Source of the DNA: Gordionus sp. m RMFG-2023 | Taxonomy: Eukaryota; Nematomorpha; Gordioida; Chordodea; Parachordodidae | Direction of reading: 5' to 3' | Assembly: GCF_954871325.1 (NCBI RefSeq) | Contig: NC_088779.1 | Location: forward strand, 8,744,846 to 8,808,845 | Length of the DNA stretch: 64,000 nucleotides | Shown here: piece after piece, positions 22,085 to 34,285 of the stretch | How positions within the stretch are numbered: the first letter of the stretch is position 1 | Layout: each line of letters starts with the position of its first letter | The notes under the pieces: model-generated | Told to the model about the DNA's origin: nothing | Database searches by the model: none | Seen by the model: only the letters and a program-made list of their open reading frames with translations | Made by a program: the position numbers and the translations under genes

Positions 22085-24990
22085 TTAGTGTTTTTTTTCT
22101 CTTTAGCTTTCACCTTTTCTGGTGGTAAGCTCCTTAAATATTTCTTTCCACTTGTGTTATTCTTATTCATACTATCTCTTATCTAATTTATACTTCTTCA
22201 TATTGGCTCTAACTTTATAGCCCCATTAAATTTTGGCCTTCCTTTTTTACGTTTACCCATCACTTCCAAACTCTCAACCATATTTCCTATGTAGTTCATA
22301 GGCATTTTCATTGCATGCCCATACCACCTAAGTCTGTTTACCATTATTATAGTCTTAATGGGCACTACCTTTAAACTTTCTTATACTTCGCACCTTAACC
22401 TTTCTTGTTACCACAGCAATCATCCTCAGCATTCTCATTTCCATAGTTTGTAGACTTCTCTCGTCTGATTCTTTGGTTGGCCATGTTTCCGAACTATAAT
22501 AATAGTTGGTTGTACTATGGAACTGTAAATTTTTCCCTTCAATTTGTGTGGGATTCTTTTGACAAAGAGCATCCAGATAGAGATCTCCACTTTAACCACC
22601 CTTGATTAATTTTACTCTTTATCTCTTTCTCTATTGTGCCGTTTGTTTATATAGTGGAGCCCAAATATTTGCAACTTTCAATTACCGATATCTGCCATCC
22701 ATATCAATGCTCTCTGTTTCATCTCCTCCTATCACCATATACTCCGTCTTTTCTCTATTTACTTTTACTTCGAGCTTTTCTAGGATATTTATCGAGCTCA
22801 CCAATCTTTCTATCATTTCATCCTTGGATTCAGCATTTATACAATATCATCTGCAAATATCATATTCCACGGGACTGTTTGTGTTATAGATTGTTATGAA
22901 AAGAAGTGGGCTGAGAGCCGATCGTTGATAAACTCCCTCAGCTATTGTGAAGCCTGTTTAAGTACCAGTTGTGATACGGACCATTGTTGTATGGCCCATA
23001 TACATATCCTGTATTATTCATATATATTTTTCGGGAACCTTTTTGTGGCGTAGCGCCCACCAGATAAGTTTTATTAGGATTCTATCGAAGGCCTTTGCTA
23101 GATCGAGAAAGACCATGTGTAGCTTTTTGTTCTTTTCCCTGTATTTTTTACTCATTTGCCTAATTGCGTGAATAGCATCAGTTGTTGATCTTCCAGTAAA
23201 GCCAAACTGAGTCTCTCCTATTTAGATTATGTCTCTTAATCTTTTTTTCTATTATTTTTCGTATAGTTTTAGACAGTGTGACATTAGTTTTATGCCCCTG
23301 TAATTTTGACAATTGTGTAGATCCCCTTTATTTTTGAAGATAGGAACTAAATAGCTCTGCCTTCATTTTTGAGGGATCTCTTCATTTCCCAGTATTTTAT
23401 TGTACAGATTTGTGAGGAGATGTATTCCATCATCTCCTAGTGCTTTAAGGCTTTCTATTGGAATATCATCTGGAAGCTTTGTTGTTTTTCATATGCTTGA
23501 GGCATGTGATTATTTCTTGTTCTGTTATTGGTTGTATAAGGTTTGACATGGGGAGTGTTCGTCTAGATGTAGTATGTGGGGATTAAAGTTGAGAAGCTCC
23601 TGAAAATATTCTTTCCATCTATTCGTCATTTCCTTTTTCTTTATTATCAATTTCCCATCTTTATTTTTGTACTTTCAGAGCTCCGTTTATATCCCTAGAA
23701 TTCTTTTCTCGCTGTTTGGCTAATCTGTATATTTTATTTTGCCCTTCTTTGGTGTGTAGTTCTTCATACATGTCATCCTATGCCATAGCTTTGGCCCTAG
23801 CCACCGCCTTTGTAGCCTCTTGGATTTTTTTTGAGTTGTACCGTATTTTATAAGGACTTTTTTTCTCCTTAATAGTGGTTTGTAGATCTTCATACCATCC
23901 CCATAGTTCTTTGTATGATTTGTTGCCTCCCTTTGTCAAGCTCAATGTTGATTTGGCACAGTCTATTAATATGGATGAAAGGTCTGTCTACATTTTTTCA
24001 CTGACTTCTGAGGAATCTATTGTTTCAATGTTCGCATTGATTGCAAAGGCATCTGTCAGTGATTTTAATTTACCCCATTTGATGCATGGTTCAAGTTTTA
24101 TCTTGTTTTGAGTGGATTTATTTGCAAGATGTAAATCCATGACTTGTGTTGCAAGGCAATATCTTCTACTAAGAATGACTTTGCAGTCTATTACATCTTT
24201 TAATCTTCTGCGAGAGGTAAGCATGTAATCTATGTGGGTTTTCCTTGTACCACTTTCATATGTTATAAATGATTGTCCCTTTTTTTATAGTAGGTATTGG
24301 TTAAAGCAAGGTCTATAGCTTGCGCAAATTTTAGTACATCCTCTCCTTCATCATTTCATTTCCCATATCCAAAACCACCATAATGTCTTTTGTAGCTGTC
24401 TCTTGATATTCCCACATGCGCATTTAAGTCTCCACATATTATCACTAGATCATCCTTAGGAATTTTTATTACAGCTTTATCAAGGATAGCTCTAAAGTCA
24501 TCTTTCTCTTCTTCTTTGCAACCCGTTTGAGGAGCATATACTGAAAGGATATGTTGTATTGATTGACCAATGTTATCTTCATTAGTCTATCAGATCTACT
24601 AAGGAGATTAAATCTTGACTGAGGATGATGCCGACACCGTTCCTATTGCTAACAATTCCATTATAGTACAATTTATACCCATTTCTAATCATTAAAATCT
24701 TCTGACCTTTCCATTTCGTCTCTTGTATGCACGCTATATCAAGTTTTCTCTTGTTCAACGTTGATGAATTCTCTCGTCTTACCTAGTGTACCAATATTCA
24801 AACTTGCTAATCTTGTCTTCTTTGCTTTGACCTTTATTTTACTCTTCGCAGGATGGAGGTCTACACTGCGCGTCGCTTGGAGGGAACGCCCTAGATGTCA
24901 TATTTTCATTTGTGTTCTTCATTTTTGTTTATTATCCTTAGCACCCGGCTGTCTAAGCCTGTTGGTGACCGGGGTGTCATTTTTAAGCTC
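22085..24990 (-). mobile_element. Decayed RTE-clade LINE (non-LTR retrotransposon)
   Basis: Read on the minus strand, the high-coordinate end gives the apurinic-type endonuclease: LDIACIQETKWKG-like (about 24740), GYKLYYNGIVSNRNGVGIIL (about 24690-24630), YAPQTGCKEEEKDDF (about 24530) and a DLVIICGDLNAHVG stretch (about 24450). The middle gives reverse transcriptase: MVFLDLAKAFDRILI (about 23110), then a region where the Y-A-D-D box is expected but damaged (about 22850). The low-coordinate end gives RLRWYGHAMKMPMNYIGN (about 22330). This order and wording are typical of the RTE clade. The single ORF has many stops and shifts, so it is long inactive. A truncated sister copy lies at 9822. The 3' end sits at AAAGCTAAAGAGAAAAAA (complement, about 22090). 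Confidence 0.8.
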
Positions 24991-25049
24991 CTAAATTCAT
25001 CTTACCATATGACTTTACACATCAGTCATCGAAGAAAAACCCGAAAATT

Positions 25050-25137
25050 TTTACGTTCCTTACCAGGATCAAACCTGGGACCTTCTGTTTCCAAGCCTAC
25101 ATCATAAACCACTGAGAACTAATATAGGCCAAGAAAA
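25050..25137 (-). repeat. tRNA-like segment upstream of the LINE 5' end
   Basis: On the minus strand the sequence TCTCAGTGGTTTATGATGTA followed by GGTCCCAGGTTTGATCCTGG carries a weak A-box-like start and a good B-box-like GGTTTGATCC, the internal RNA polymerase III promoter of tRNA-derived SINEs. It lies about 60-150 bases upstream of the LINE's first coding similarity, in the same orientation. It may be a SINE head or part of the LINE's own 5' region. A complete cloverleaf is not seen, so it is not called a tRNA. Confidence 0.4.
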
Positions 25138-26289
25138 ATTAGAAGCGTTTTTAATTGTATCAGTTGAAGGGGAACTTTTCAGATTGAACGAAGATATTCT
25201 TGTTATTAACGCAAAGGTTCAAAGTTAACGAGAGATTTATTAACGTAAAAATTATATATCTTAATTCTTTTATTTAAATCTTATTTAAATCTATTTACAA
25301 TAAGATCGATGCCTGATTTTATAAGTGCAACACTTTTATTCTCTGTGCACTATTGTATAATTGCAATGTGTAATTAATTTATTTTATATATTGAGTATAT
25401 ATTATTTTATATTTAACATGTGATGTAAGATCTAATTTTATAGTGCAATTTCGTTGTAAATATAATAAATATATAAGTGCAATGAATATTTTTTTTATAT
25501 GTGCAATGAATATGATTTTTGATGTGCAATTTTTTAAAATAAAATATATGAATATCGTGTCATAATTATATTTTTTTATTAAAAATGTAAACCGTTTGAA
25601 CTTATTTAAGAAGTAATAAAAATCATGTTATTCGGCCGCAGGGTAAAAACGGGAGGAAGGCCAACAAAATGGGGGTTATGGGGGCGAAGTCCCCATAAAA
25701 ATGAGACCGCTATAAAAAATACCCACAAGACTTTAGCTTCGCCAGTCCAACACTGGGTTAAAAATTAAGTTGAACCAAGACACAGCCTATTGGGTTTTTT
25801 AATGTTTATTAGAAGAAGAAAGAATGAAAGAAAAATTTAAATTAGAACGCGCGAAAAAATTATAAAGTTGTGGAAAAAATATTAGCTGTAAATTGTAGTT
25901 TTACCGAGTAAATTTTTTTTTAGAAAAGTACGATAGTAATAGCAAGCTACTTCTTTATAAATTGGACTAAATACAAATTATTTTAAACATACCTTAATAA
26001 GTAAATCGTGCCTCCCGTACATATAAATATAAGAATATATATTTGGTGAATACGTGATGGTAGCTAAAACAAAATAAGAAAACAAAACCGTTGTTATTTA
26101 CATATTTTTGTGTTTCCGCCCTAGGTTACGAGGAGGCAACCATCTTTAAGAGCTTTTAGGTCTTGGTTTAGAGAAAAGAAGGAGAAAAAAAGGCGCCAAT
26201 ACCATGGATATATTTCAGTTTTAAACGTTTAAACCCTGATTACATCCATTAATAATCATTCTTTAAGAGACCTAAATAGAATTTTATTT
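25138..26289. other. Intergenic stretch with a short GC-richer patch
   Basis: From 25480 to 25550 the word GTGCAAT recurs irregularly. At 25630-25760 there is a GC-richer patch (GGGGGTTATGGGGGCGAAGT, CTTTAGCTTCGCCAGTCCAA) that looks like a transposon remnant, with no repeat partner found here. No gene is seen. Confidence 0.35.
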
Positions 26290-26580
26290 TAAAGGGCATT
26301 TCATCTACTAATTAAGTATATTAATTAAAAAATTTATCATTATCAAAAAATTTTATTGGAAATTAATTCTTCGTTTTAAATTTATAAAATAATAATATTT
26401 ATGAAAATATTTAAAGTTCCACAAGTCAAAAAGAACTTGCGCGTGCTGATTTTTTCATAGATATAATTTTATTATGTATATATATAATAAATAATGATAA
26501 CTCATTAAAATTGTGACGCACACCACTCACGAGTTTGTTTCGGTAATGTATAGATCATTGAGTATCAGTCAAATAAATAC
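26290..26580. repeat. Dispersed repeat, copy 2 (first copy at 3830)
   Basis: Collinear with 3830-4190: GAAATTAATTCTTCGTTTTA, GTCAAAAAGAACTTGCGCGTGC, GTGACGCACACCACTCACGAG, TTTCGGTAATGTATAGATCA and GTCAAATAAATACTTGAC. Divergence is substantial and includes small length differences. Its class is unknown. Confidence 0.5.
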
Positions 26581-27585
26581 TTGACATTTGATTTTAACTT
26601 CCATACGATGTACTAGGGCCCTTTGAGAAATGAAACTTAAGATTTAAATAGAAATTTTAATTTTTAATCATTTTTTACCCAATATATAAAATTTATTGAA
26701 TTTATTATGCATTATTTCTTATTATTCTTATATGGAATGCTATTTTCTAAATATAATTCTAATATTTTTACTAAGCAACAAGTATATATCTTAGTTATCT
26801 TGCATTATTTCAATTTTATACATCTCTTTTCACGATATTTAAATATTCTTTTATTATTGGCAATTTAACTACTTAGCAATATAGTCAAATTATTAATTAA
26901 GTTATTATAAATATCTAGACTTTAAAATAGAGCTCAATATATAAAATAAGTTTATATCGTCAAAGCATTTTGTTTATTATATTTAAAATTCGTAACGCAC
27001 ATCTAAAACCTTGAGAAAAAAATTAGCGGCCGAGGGCACAAATTTTTTTAAGATATTGGACACCTCTAACTCAAAATTCTGGTTACATTAATTTTTATGA
27101 GTCAGCCAGTTTAGGTTTCTATTTATTGATTGGAAAAATTGATTTGAATTAATAGGTATTATATGATATTCAGGGTTTACATATTGACGAACCAAGATAT
27201 CCAGTGCTTCTATAATTTTCGTTCTAGCATGATGCCAATTTTGGCAATTATCTAATATTTTGTCTTTAATGTTTTTCCTTCTAAATCATTTACCAAATAG
27301 AAATAATAAAATACCCTAAATAAGCACTACTTAATGGTATGGTATAAGTTTCAAAATTATATTTCCAAAAGCTTAGCCACTTCATGTCTAAGGCATGACT
27401 GATATCATGGTTTTCATTTTGTTCATAATTTGATCCATGATTTGCAAAACTGATCTAGGAATTAATGAATAACAGACAGAAATATTGAATCCAGACAGAT
27501 ACTTAGCTCTTTTATATTTTCTATTTTGGCATCATGCCGATTGGCCATTTTTTTTATTTTTTGCGAATATCCTTTTTTTTCAAGG
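26581..27585. other. Intergenic stretch, nothing identified
   Basis: AT-rich DNA without recognisable genes. A GTTTTCATTTTGTTCATAAT region near 27400 is ordinary. Confidence 0.35.
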
Positions 27586-27841
27586 TTAAACATTGCTAAT
27601 AATTTTCAGACTAAACTCTTTTAGTCGCCTTTTAATCGTAATGCTAATAATATTTTCCTTTGTACTGGCTACTATACTGATTAAAGCCCTCGTGGACATT
27701 AATAAATTACCATTGGCAGTTATTTTATAATTAGCATCCTTCCATTTGTTCAAATTTACGGAGATAGTGATAAAGATATTACATATTATAAAAAAATTTA
27801 AGAATAAAAATAGCCATAGGAAAATCAAAAATATCCAATCA
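27586..27841 (-). CDS. Short open frame with a hydrophobic start, doubtful
   Basis: A frame of about 84 codons opens after a stop without an ATG near its start. The beginning is strongly hydrophobic (WIFLIFLWLFLFLNFFIICN, like one membrane segment) followed by a Lys/Asn/Ser-rich part (NLNKWKDANYKITANGNLLM). Internal methionines exist only after the hydrophobic part. It could be an exon of a membrane protein or chance in T-rich DNA, and no family is recognised. Confidence 0.15.
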
Positions 27842-27994
27842 TAAACTTAACATGTAAGATAAAAAAAATAGCTAATGATAATGCACGCCAAACATGCAAC
27901 TGTTTTTCCATGATTTACTTAAAATACCAAGCACGTCAGAAACGTCATATGCTTATATAAATTATGAAAAAGATTGATGTTTTACTATTCTGTG

Positions 27995-28185
27995 ACCTAG
28001 TCGGTGAGTGCGTTGATGATCGACCATCGTTCGAATCCAGTAAGGTTTATGGGGTTTTTTGTGAAGCCAACTTGGCCGTTCTATACTTGGAAGATGTTAT
28101 ATAGTAAATCGGACTCAATCACGTGATTATAGAATAAATGAGTCTTATTTTAACCAAATTTGGTCGTTGTTTAACTAGCATGCAT
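27995..28185 (+). mobile_element. tRNA-derived SINE
   Basis: Begins with a tRNA-like head: GTGACCTAGTCGGTGAGTGC (A-box-like TAGTCGGTGAGTG) and, about 30 bases on, ATCGTTCGAATCC (B-box consensus GGTTCGAATCC with one difference). A tRNA-unrelated body follows (CCAACTTGGCCGTTCTATAC, TAAATCGGACTCAATCACGT) ending in AT-rich DNA. Cloverleaf stems are not preserved, so it is not a working tRNA. SINEs of this type rely on a partner LINE; the RTE family in this window is one possibility but no shared 3' tail is evident. Confidence 0.6.
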
Positions 28186-31100
28186 TAACACTAGCCTAGT
28201 AAAACATAAATAATTATTAATAACTGAATTGGGCAATAATAAGTATATAATTTATGCAAATATTTATAATTTCTAAAATTACAATTCACTTACCCCCAAA
28301 AACATATAGTCAATTTAAGGGAGGGAGAGGGGGTAGAAAATTTTGCGGTTGCTTGTTTCCCAGATGTCCCTTCATAGTTTGAGCCCTATTATGCAACATT
28401 TTTAAATTTAAAATATACAATTTTTCTTCATCGTTACATGTTTGGATACTATAGGTTAGCTTGATACAATACTTTTTGATTATATATTATATTCCTCCAG
28501 GTTTTTTACATTCTCACTTAAAATATAAAACTGCTTGATAGAAATAGACAAAAGATGATTTATATTTAACACAAAGGTAACAAAAAAAAAAGTCTAGATG
28601 ATATATAAAAATGATTTTAAATTTATTTTAAGAATTAATTATTAGATTAAAATAAAATAATAAGAAGAAAGATTATTCTATTTGCTAATTCCTCTTTTGT
28701 GTGTATTCAAAATTAAATTGCATGATTTAACACATATAAATTATGTTCCAAACTAAACATTTACTTTGAAGTTCGGAAATAATAAATGATATACAGATTC
28801 ATTTTATAATGAATACTATGTATCATTATATAAAAAAAAATGTTCTAAACTCCCTTAAGGTTTACATGCGCCAACTGTATCCCATACAACAAATAATTAA
28901 TCATTTTACACAATTTTTTATACATGTATAACTTTACAATTTTTTTAAAAAATATTTCGTCGCGATTCTCATAAAAAAATTTGTAGACAAATTATCGCTT
29001 TCAAAATGGATATCATTTTGTAAAACAATATTTTTATTTATTTTGTAATTGGGCAAAGGTTCGTGTATAAACAATTTGGGTTTTATTAAATTTTAGAGAA
29101 ACTAAAATACTTTTATAAAAATTTATCATGTCTATTTTATCACTTCTTTAAAAATAATTACCCAAAATAATTACGATTACAAACGGTTGCTACATGAGGG
29201 GAAATTTTGGAAGCAAATGCTATAAACAAGCGACAATTTATCCCTTTACCAGTTGAAATATTTTTACTAGAAGCCGAATTATCCTGCAAGTTATATGAAA
29301 ATAAATTTCTTCTACCCTTATTGATGTATGTTTACTAGTAAGGTCATAGTAATATAATAGAATAAAATCAGTCGTTAGAGGAAGGCAAGGAAGCTCAAGC
29401 CTCCTAAAAACTTAATTGAATATCTCCTATTTTTAGTTAATGGATAAAAAAAATTTTTGCTAAAGATAGATTTTTTCTTTTTTTGTTGTTGCAATTTTAT
29501 ATATAATTCTTCTAATTTGCCACTTCTAAAATTATTTTTAGAATATTTTTTACAATAGAGCCCCTTTGGGTAAAAATTCTAGTGCTGTCATGGACTACAT
29601 TCCCTCTCTTCATGATGATCACAACCATATCCTGATCCTAAATCTTTATTAAAAAACAGAGTAATGAATGTCAGCAGTCAGGCTCTAACAAACTTAGACA
29701 GGTTCAGGTTTGGACTGATAGGTAGATCGATCCTTTTGATAAAGGCCTTCTGGTAGTACCTTGAAACTTGGACGGGGTAGGTCTTTTTATAAATATCTCA
29801 ATTAACTAATTTAGCAAAAATTATTCTTTATATATATTTTATTTTTTATATCTTTTTTGGGGAAGTTTGAATTCATTCATTTCCTCTCATGAAACTTAAA
29901 AGAAGTGATCCACCGATCACTTATGACACCTTCATTATCCAACCCCCGTTACTAACACAATGCGGGCAAATGCTAACATTGACCGTACCCGCGAATATGG
30001 GTTATCGGTGTCACTCAAAATTTATAAAGAAAACACTATACTTATAATCCTAAACAAGCTGCATCTATTCCCCTAGGAACACATATTTCCCAAGGCAGAG
30101 GATAGTATCATAAAAAAAAGAAACCGACTTTCCAATAAGACAACGCAAGCAATTACGTGTATAAGCTATTGGCTAAGAATCGGAATAGATATGCCCACTA
30201 CAAAATATTCTAGGGCCTGAAAATTATACAATTTTAGTAATTCTCGCATTTATACATTATGCATCCAAACTCGATTTCGTAAATCTTAATAATAAATTAA
30301 TTTTTTTAAAATAAAATTTTGACTTTGGATGCATCTTAAATTTCCTATAAAATTTTAATGGTAATTAAAAAGAAATAGAAAAATCGTTTTTTTTCATGCT
30401 TAATAATAGGTATATAAAATTTGATAAATAATAAATTTAATGGCTATGCATAACTAAATTAAATTAGCCAAATTTTTTTATACTGGGATGGGTTGTATTT
30501 ATTGACATTATTTTATTAGTTTAACTAAATTAAGCTCTAATGTAATCCCCAGGGCCATGCTGACGGCCTGGGGCAAAAATATATTTGTCGGCCCTTTAAA
30601 ACCGACAATTTACCTAAGCAAAGGAAATCCATAAGGAAATCCATAAGATTAGCATTTGGAAGGGTAGTTGAATGCAAATCAGCTGGACCCACCATTTTGG
30701 TAACCAGTATAGTAATTATTCTCATGTTAAAAACTACTATTGAATTGATAACTTGTTTCCTTATTATCTCGATGATCAAGCATATCTTTAATAAAGTTTG
30801 CGTCCGACATAGGAATAAATTGGCCTCTTGTTTAAAATTTTTAATAATATGGGTAATTAAAATGGGGTCCCCAGCTGTTTTCATTGATGTACACCTTTAA
30901 TGAATGCATCGTCAGTCTAGTTATTATATGTCATTGAGCAAAATACAACTTTTAATATTATTTCTAGATCAAATTTGTAAAAAAAATATATATTTTATAT
31001 AATTAGAAACCGTTAAAATAAAACCTGTGATGCAGGTGTTATTTTATATTATACTATAAAAAAATATTTAGAAATATATATTATTTTTTAAATATTTGGA

Positions 31101-33842
31101 TTTTCAATTTGATTTCTATTTTATATATGCTTATAAAACATGAAAAATAATTAATAATTCATTTATTAATTAATAACTTCGCTATAGTAAATCCCCTGAG
31201 TGGCATATAGCAAAAATATTACTAACTAAATTTTAAGGAAATCTAAGTAGCAGAGAAAGAAAGAAAATCAAAAACCTCTCTTAAAGATTTATAAGAATCC
31301 AATGATGCACCGATAAATAAATAGTTACAATATATAAATCATATCTTTTATTTTTTTTTAATTTTTGGTATCAGCTGATAGGTGGCATCGGTTAAAAAAG
31401 ATGGCATATGTGCTAGAGATCTATCCCGAATGATATTTTTTCCATTTTTTCCTCTTTATCCAGAAAAGCCCCGCCCCAAATTAAACTTATTTGTTCGCCT
31501 GGCCTGAATTTATTCAAATATAAAAAAATTTAAATATCATTTTTAATTATAAAATAATATTCCTACAAATGAAAAAATATTGACAGCCTTATTTCTTGGT
31601 AAAATTTTTTTAAATATTCTAATTTATTTCACAAAATTGAATGATTATTATATTTAAAATATAAGCCTGGCCAGGCCTGAATTTTTAAAAAAAAATTCTA
31701 CACGACCCAGCCCGACCTGTATTTTTTAAAAAAAATAGGTTGCGGGCTTTGCACTAATCGCTGCTCTGGTTCTAGTAAAAGTTAAACCAATTTATGTGCA
31801 TATTACGCAAAATATTTTGTATGATGTATCTTTAGTATAGTTGGGTAATGGCAAAATGTCAGCTAATTCGGCACAGGCGTGTGCCGGCGAAAATCCGTTG
31901 TCATTAAGGCGTTTTAATTTAAATTAGTTTCTTTCACATTTGAGCTGGTATATTTCTTAGAAAAATATCGTGGCAATAGTTATAATTTCCGGCTAAAAAC
32001 TCGGTTTAGATGACTCTTTATCCGGCTAAAAATTGGCTTAAACAGCTATAAATATAGTACATAACTATAATCTTTAGAAGGCTTTATATAAATGTTTATT
32101 GTTCGAAATTTTTTTTCGTTGCCTAAGTTTAGAAACCGAAATCCTCGAAAGGTAAAATTTAAAAAAACTGAACCCAGTCTTTTTAAATTTTCAGGAGACA
32201 TAACCCACTTTTAAAAAAAATAATCAAACCCAAAAACTTTTTTTCTTTTAGTCCAGATTCTAAACTCCGCCTAAAACTATGAGAAATTTTTTTTTCTGTT
32301 TCTTAAAAATATTCAAGACCTGCAGGTCCAACCCGACTGACCAAGTATCTTTGAAAATCCGAGCCGGGTCAAAAATTAAAACTCAAACATTACTTTTTAA
32401 AATAAATTTAAAAGCTGAAAATCATATATTTAATGGATCCATTTAAAATTCATTTACCGCTCATATTTTACTCATTTGAAGTAATTTATAAAATGGAACC
32501 AATTTTTTTTTACAAATTCAAAATGGAGGGTAAAATGATCAAAATTTGTTTTAAAAAAACGCGGGCTTAAATTTTTTCAAAAGCAAACAGGACTTCAAAA
32601 ATTAGTCCTCTGCTAGGTATATCACGTGTTCATGAATTATAAATGGTTGACAGTCAACCATTTTTAAAGGTTATTAACGTCTTCGTCTTACCTTAAAGTT
32701 ATAAAAAATAATTATGATGACTTTTATTATGGTAATATTAATATTATAAAATATAATTAATGTATAAAAACATGTATTTTTTTTAAAAAAAAAATTTTTA
32801 AGTTTTTACAATCATAAAAATATGACAAAGTATGTTAAAAAAATATAAAACACAAATGGTTACAAAAAGAACATGTTATTATTACATAAACATTATTATG
32901 GTGGTGTTTGAGGTTTTGAGCATTTATATTTTTATTTAAAAAAAATGAATTCCCCATAAAAATCCCTAGAAACCGTTTTATAAATAAAAATCAAAATAGA
33001 AATATATTGCCTTCTAAATAGAGTGTTAGCGATGGAGATTTTTTTTCTTCTAAATTACACACAATGATGCCTAATTTAGATTAGATTGTGTTTAAAATCT
33101 ATTTTTTAAGAGTTTTTAAACCTTTAAAGGAAATCTAGTGATAAAGTTCTGAAAATTTACAAACATGTTTTAATCACATTTTTTAATTTTTGTGTTTTAA
33201 AAAAAATCGATGAAGTTTTAAAAAAGTTTTTCGAATTGAATATTTGATATTTTGGACACAGTCTTAGAATGTGTACAATATTTAGATTTTTTTAATTATT
33301 ATTCACCCATGTATGATGAAAACCATTTAAATTGACGCATTATTTGACGATGAAATAACTCCAGGCAAAAATTTAACGCTAAATCAAGAATGCAAAAAAA
33401 ATAATATTAACTTATTAAATTAATTTTTTTAATTTAATATATAATTGGACAAATAATCCTCATTTTAATTTTGCAGTGAAAAATATGTCCCGATTTAGAT
33501 TATTATATAGGTGAAGGTGGTTGATACATGAATATGATATAAATAAATAAAAAATATATATATATAATCCCCATGTTAAAATAATTAACAATATTTTCTT
33601 ACATACAAAAAAAATTAGTCAAGGTTATTTGATATATGTTAAATAGTAAATAAATACTGAGATAATATGGAAATGGATATCATTAATTTTTGGATCATAA
33701 TATAAGTAATAACAATTTAGTATTAAAAAAAATAAAGAGATAAATAATTTATTACTATAAAGTGTATTAAAAAAAGGACGAAAAAGAATATTTTTAAATT
33801 ATTATTTAAGGTTATATAAATGGTTGATTATATGAAATATAA
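28186..33842. other. Long repeat-rich intergenic region
   Basis: No host gene was recognised in this 5.6 kb. Patches with GGCC/CCTGGCC words at about 30540-30600, 31490-31760 and 32310-32620 look like decayed relatives of the miniature elements at 635 and 42775. CACCTTTAATGAATGCATCGTCAGTCT at 30890 recurs in similar form at 39024. A block near 31860-31910 (TTCGGCACAGGCGTGTGCCG) shares words with 51490. A 115-codon minus-strand frame at 30537-30884 has no protein-like features. Confidence 0.4.
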
Positions 33843-34082
33843 GGGATCATGGACAGAAATGTCCTGGTCAAAAGTATTCTGGATAAAAGGGCATATAACA
33901 AAAAGACATCGGACAAAAATACCTAATTCTCAAAATAAATTTAAACGCTTTAAAAAGTTAATATTTTTTTTAAAATTACTTTTCTATTTTTTAAGCCATT
34001 AAAAAAATTTACAAAATTGGGATATTTTGTCCGAGGTACTTTTATCCAGGTTTTTTTGTCCATGAAATTTCTGTCTGTGATT
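33843..34082. mobile_element. Inverted-repeat miniature element
   Basis: About 240 bp with inverted ends: TCATGGACAGAAATGTCCTG on the left and CATGAAATTTCTGTCTGTGA on the right. Inside, GGATAAAAGGGC and GGACAAAAATACC on the left pair with ATTTTGTCCGAGGTACTTTTATCC on the right. No coding sequence is present apart from a short frame forced by the repeat. The superfamily cannot be fixed without the target duplication. Confidence 0.45.
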
Positions 34083-34245
34083 CATATTTATTTAATTGAA
34101 TTAAATAAAAAAATTGTATTAAATTGGGTTACAAGAAGATGATAGTCAAAAAGCGTATATAAATAAATAGGGCAGGATTAAATGTCCTCTATATATAAAA
34201 AAAGAAGTCGGGATTTATTGACCAAGTCGTTCAATCACTCGTGCA

Positions 34246-34256
34246 TTTATTTATTT
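34246..34256 (-). terminator. Poly(A) signal of the BTBD17-like gene
   Basis: On the minus strand AATAAATAAAT lies about 30-40 bases beyond the stop codon at 34286, giving two overlapping AATAAA hexamers at a usual distance for cleavage. Confidence 0.45.
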
Positions 34257-34285
34257 TTTAAATATTCATTGCATTCGTTTCTTTT

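Noticed and set aside
22602-23171. Plus-strand hydrophobic frames suggesting membrane proteins
   Set aside because: They are antisense to the LINE coding region and disappear once the minus-strand RTE similarity is recognised.
25050-25137. Functional tRNA gene on the minus strand
   Set aside because: The B-box-like part is good but no acceptor stem or anticodon loop can be drawn.
28000-28060. Functional tRNA gene
   Set aside because: A and B boxes are present but the acceptor and anticodon stems do not pair, so it is a SINE head.
30537-30884. 115-codon minus-strand frame
   Set aside because: It starts in a GC-rich repeat patch and lacks any recognised domain; the opposite strand is equally open.
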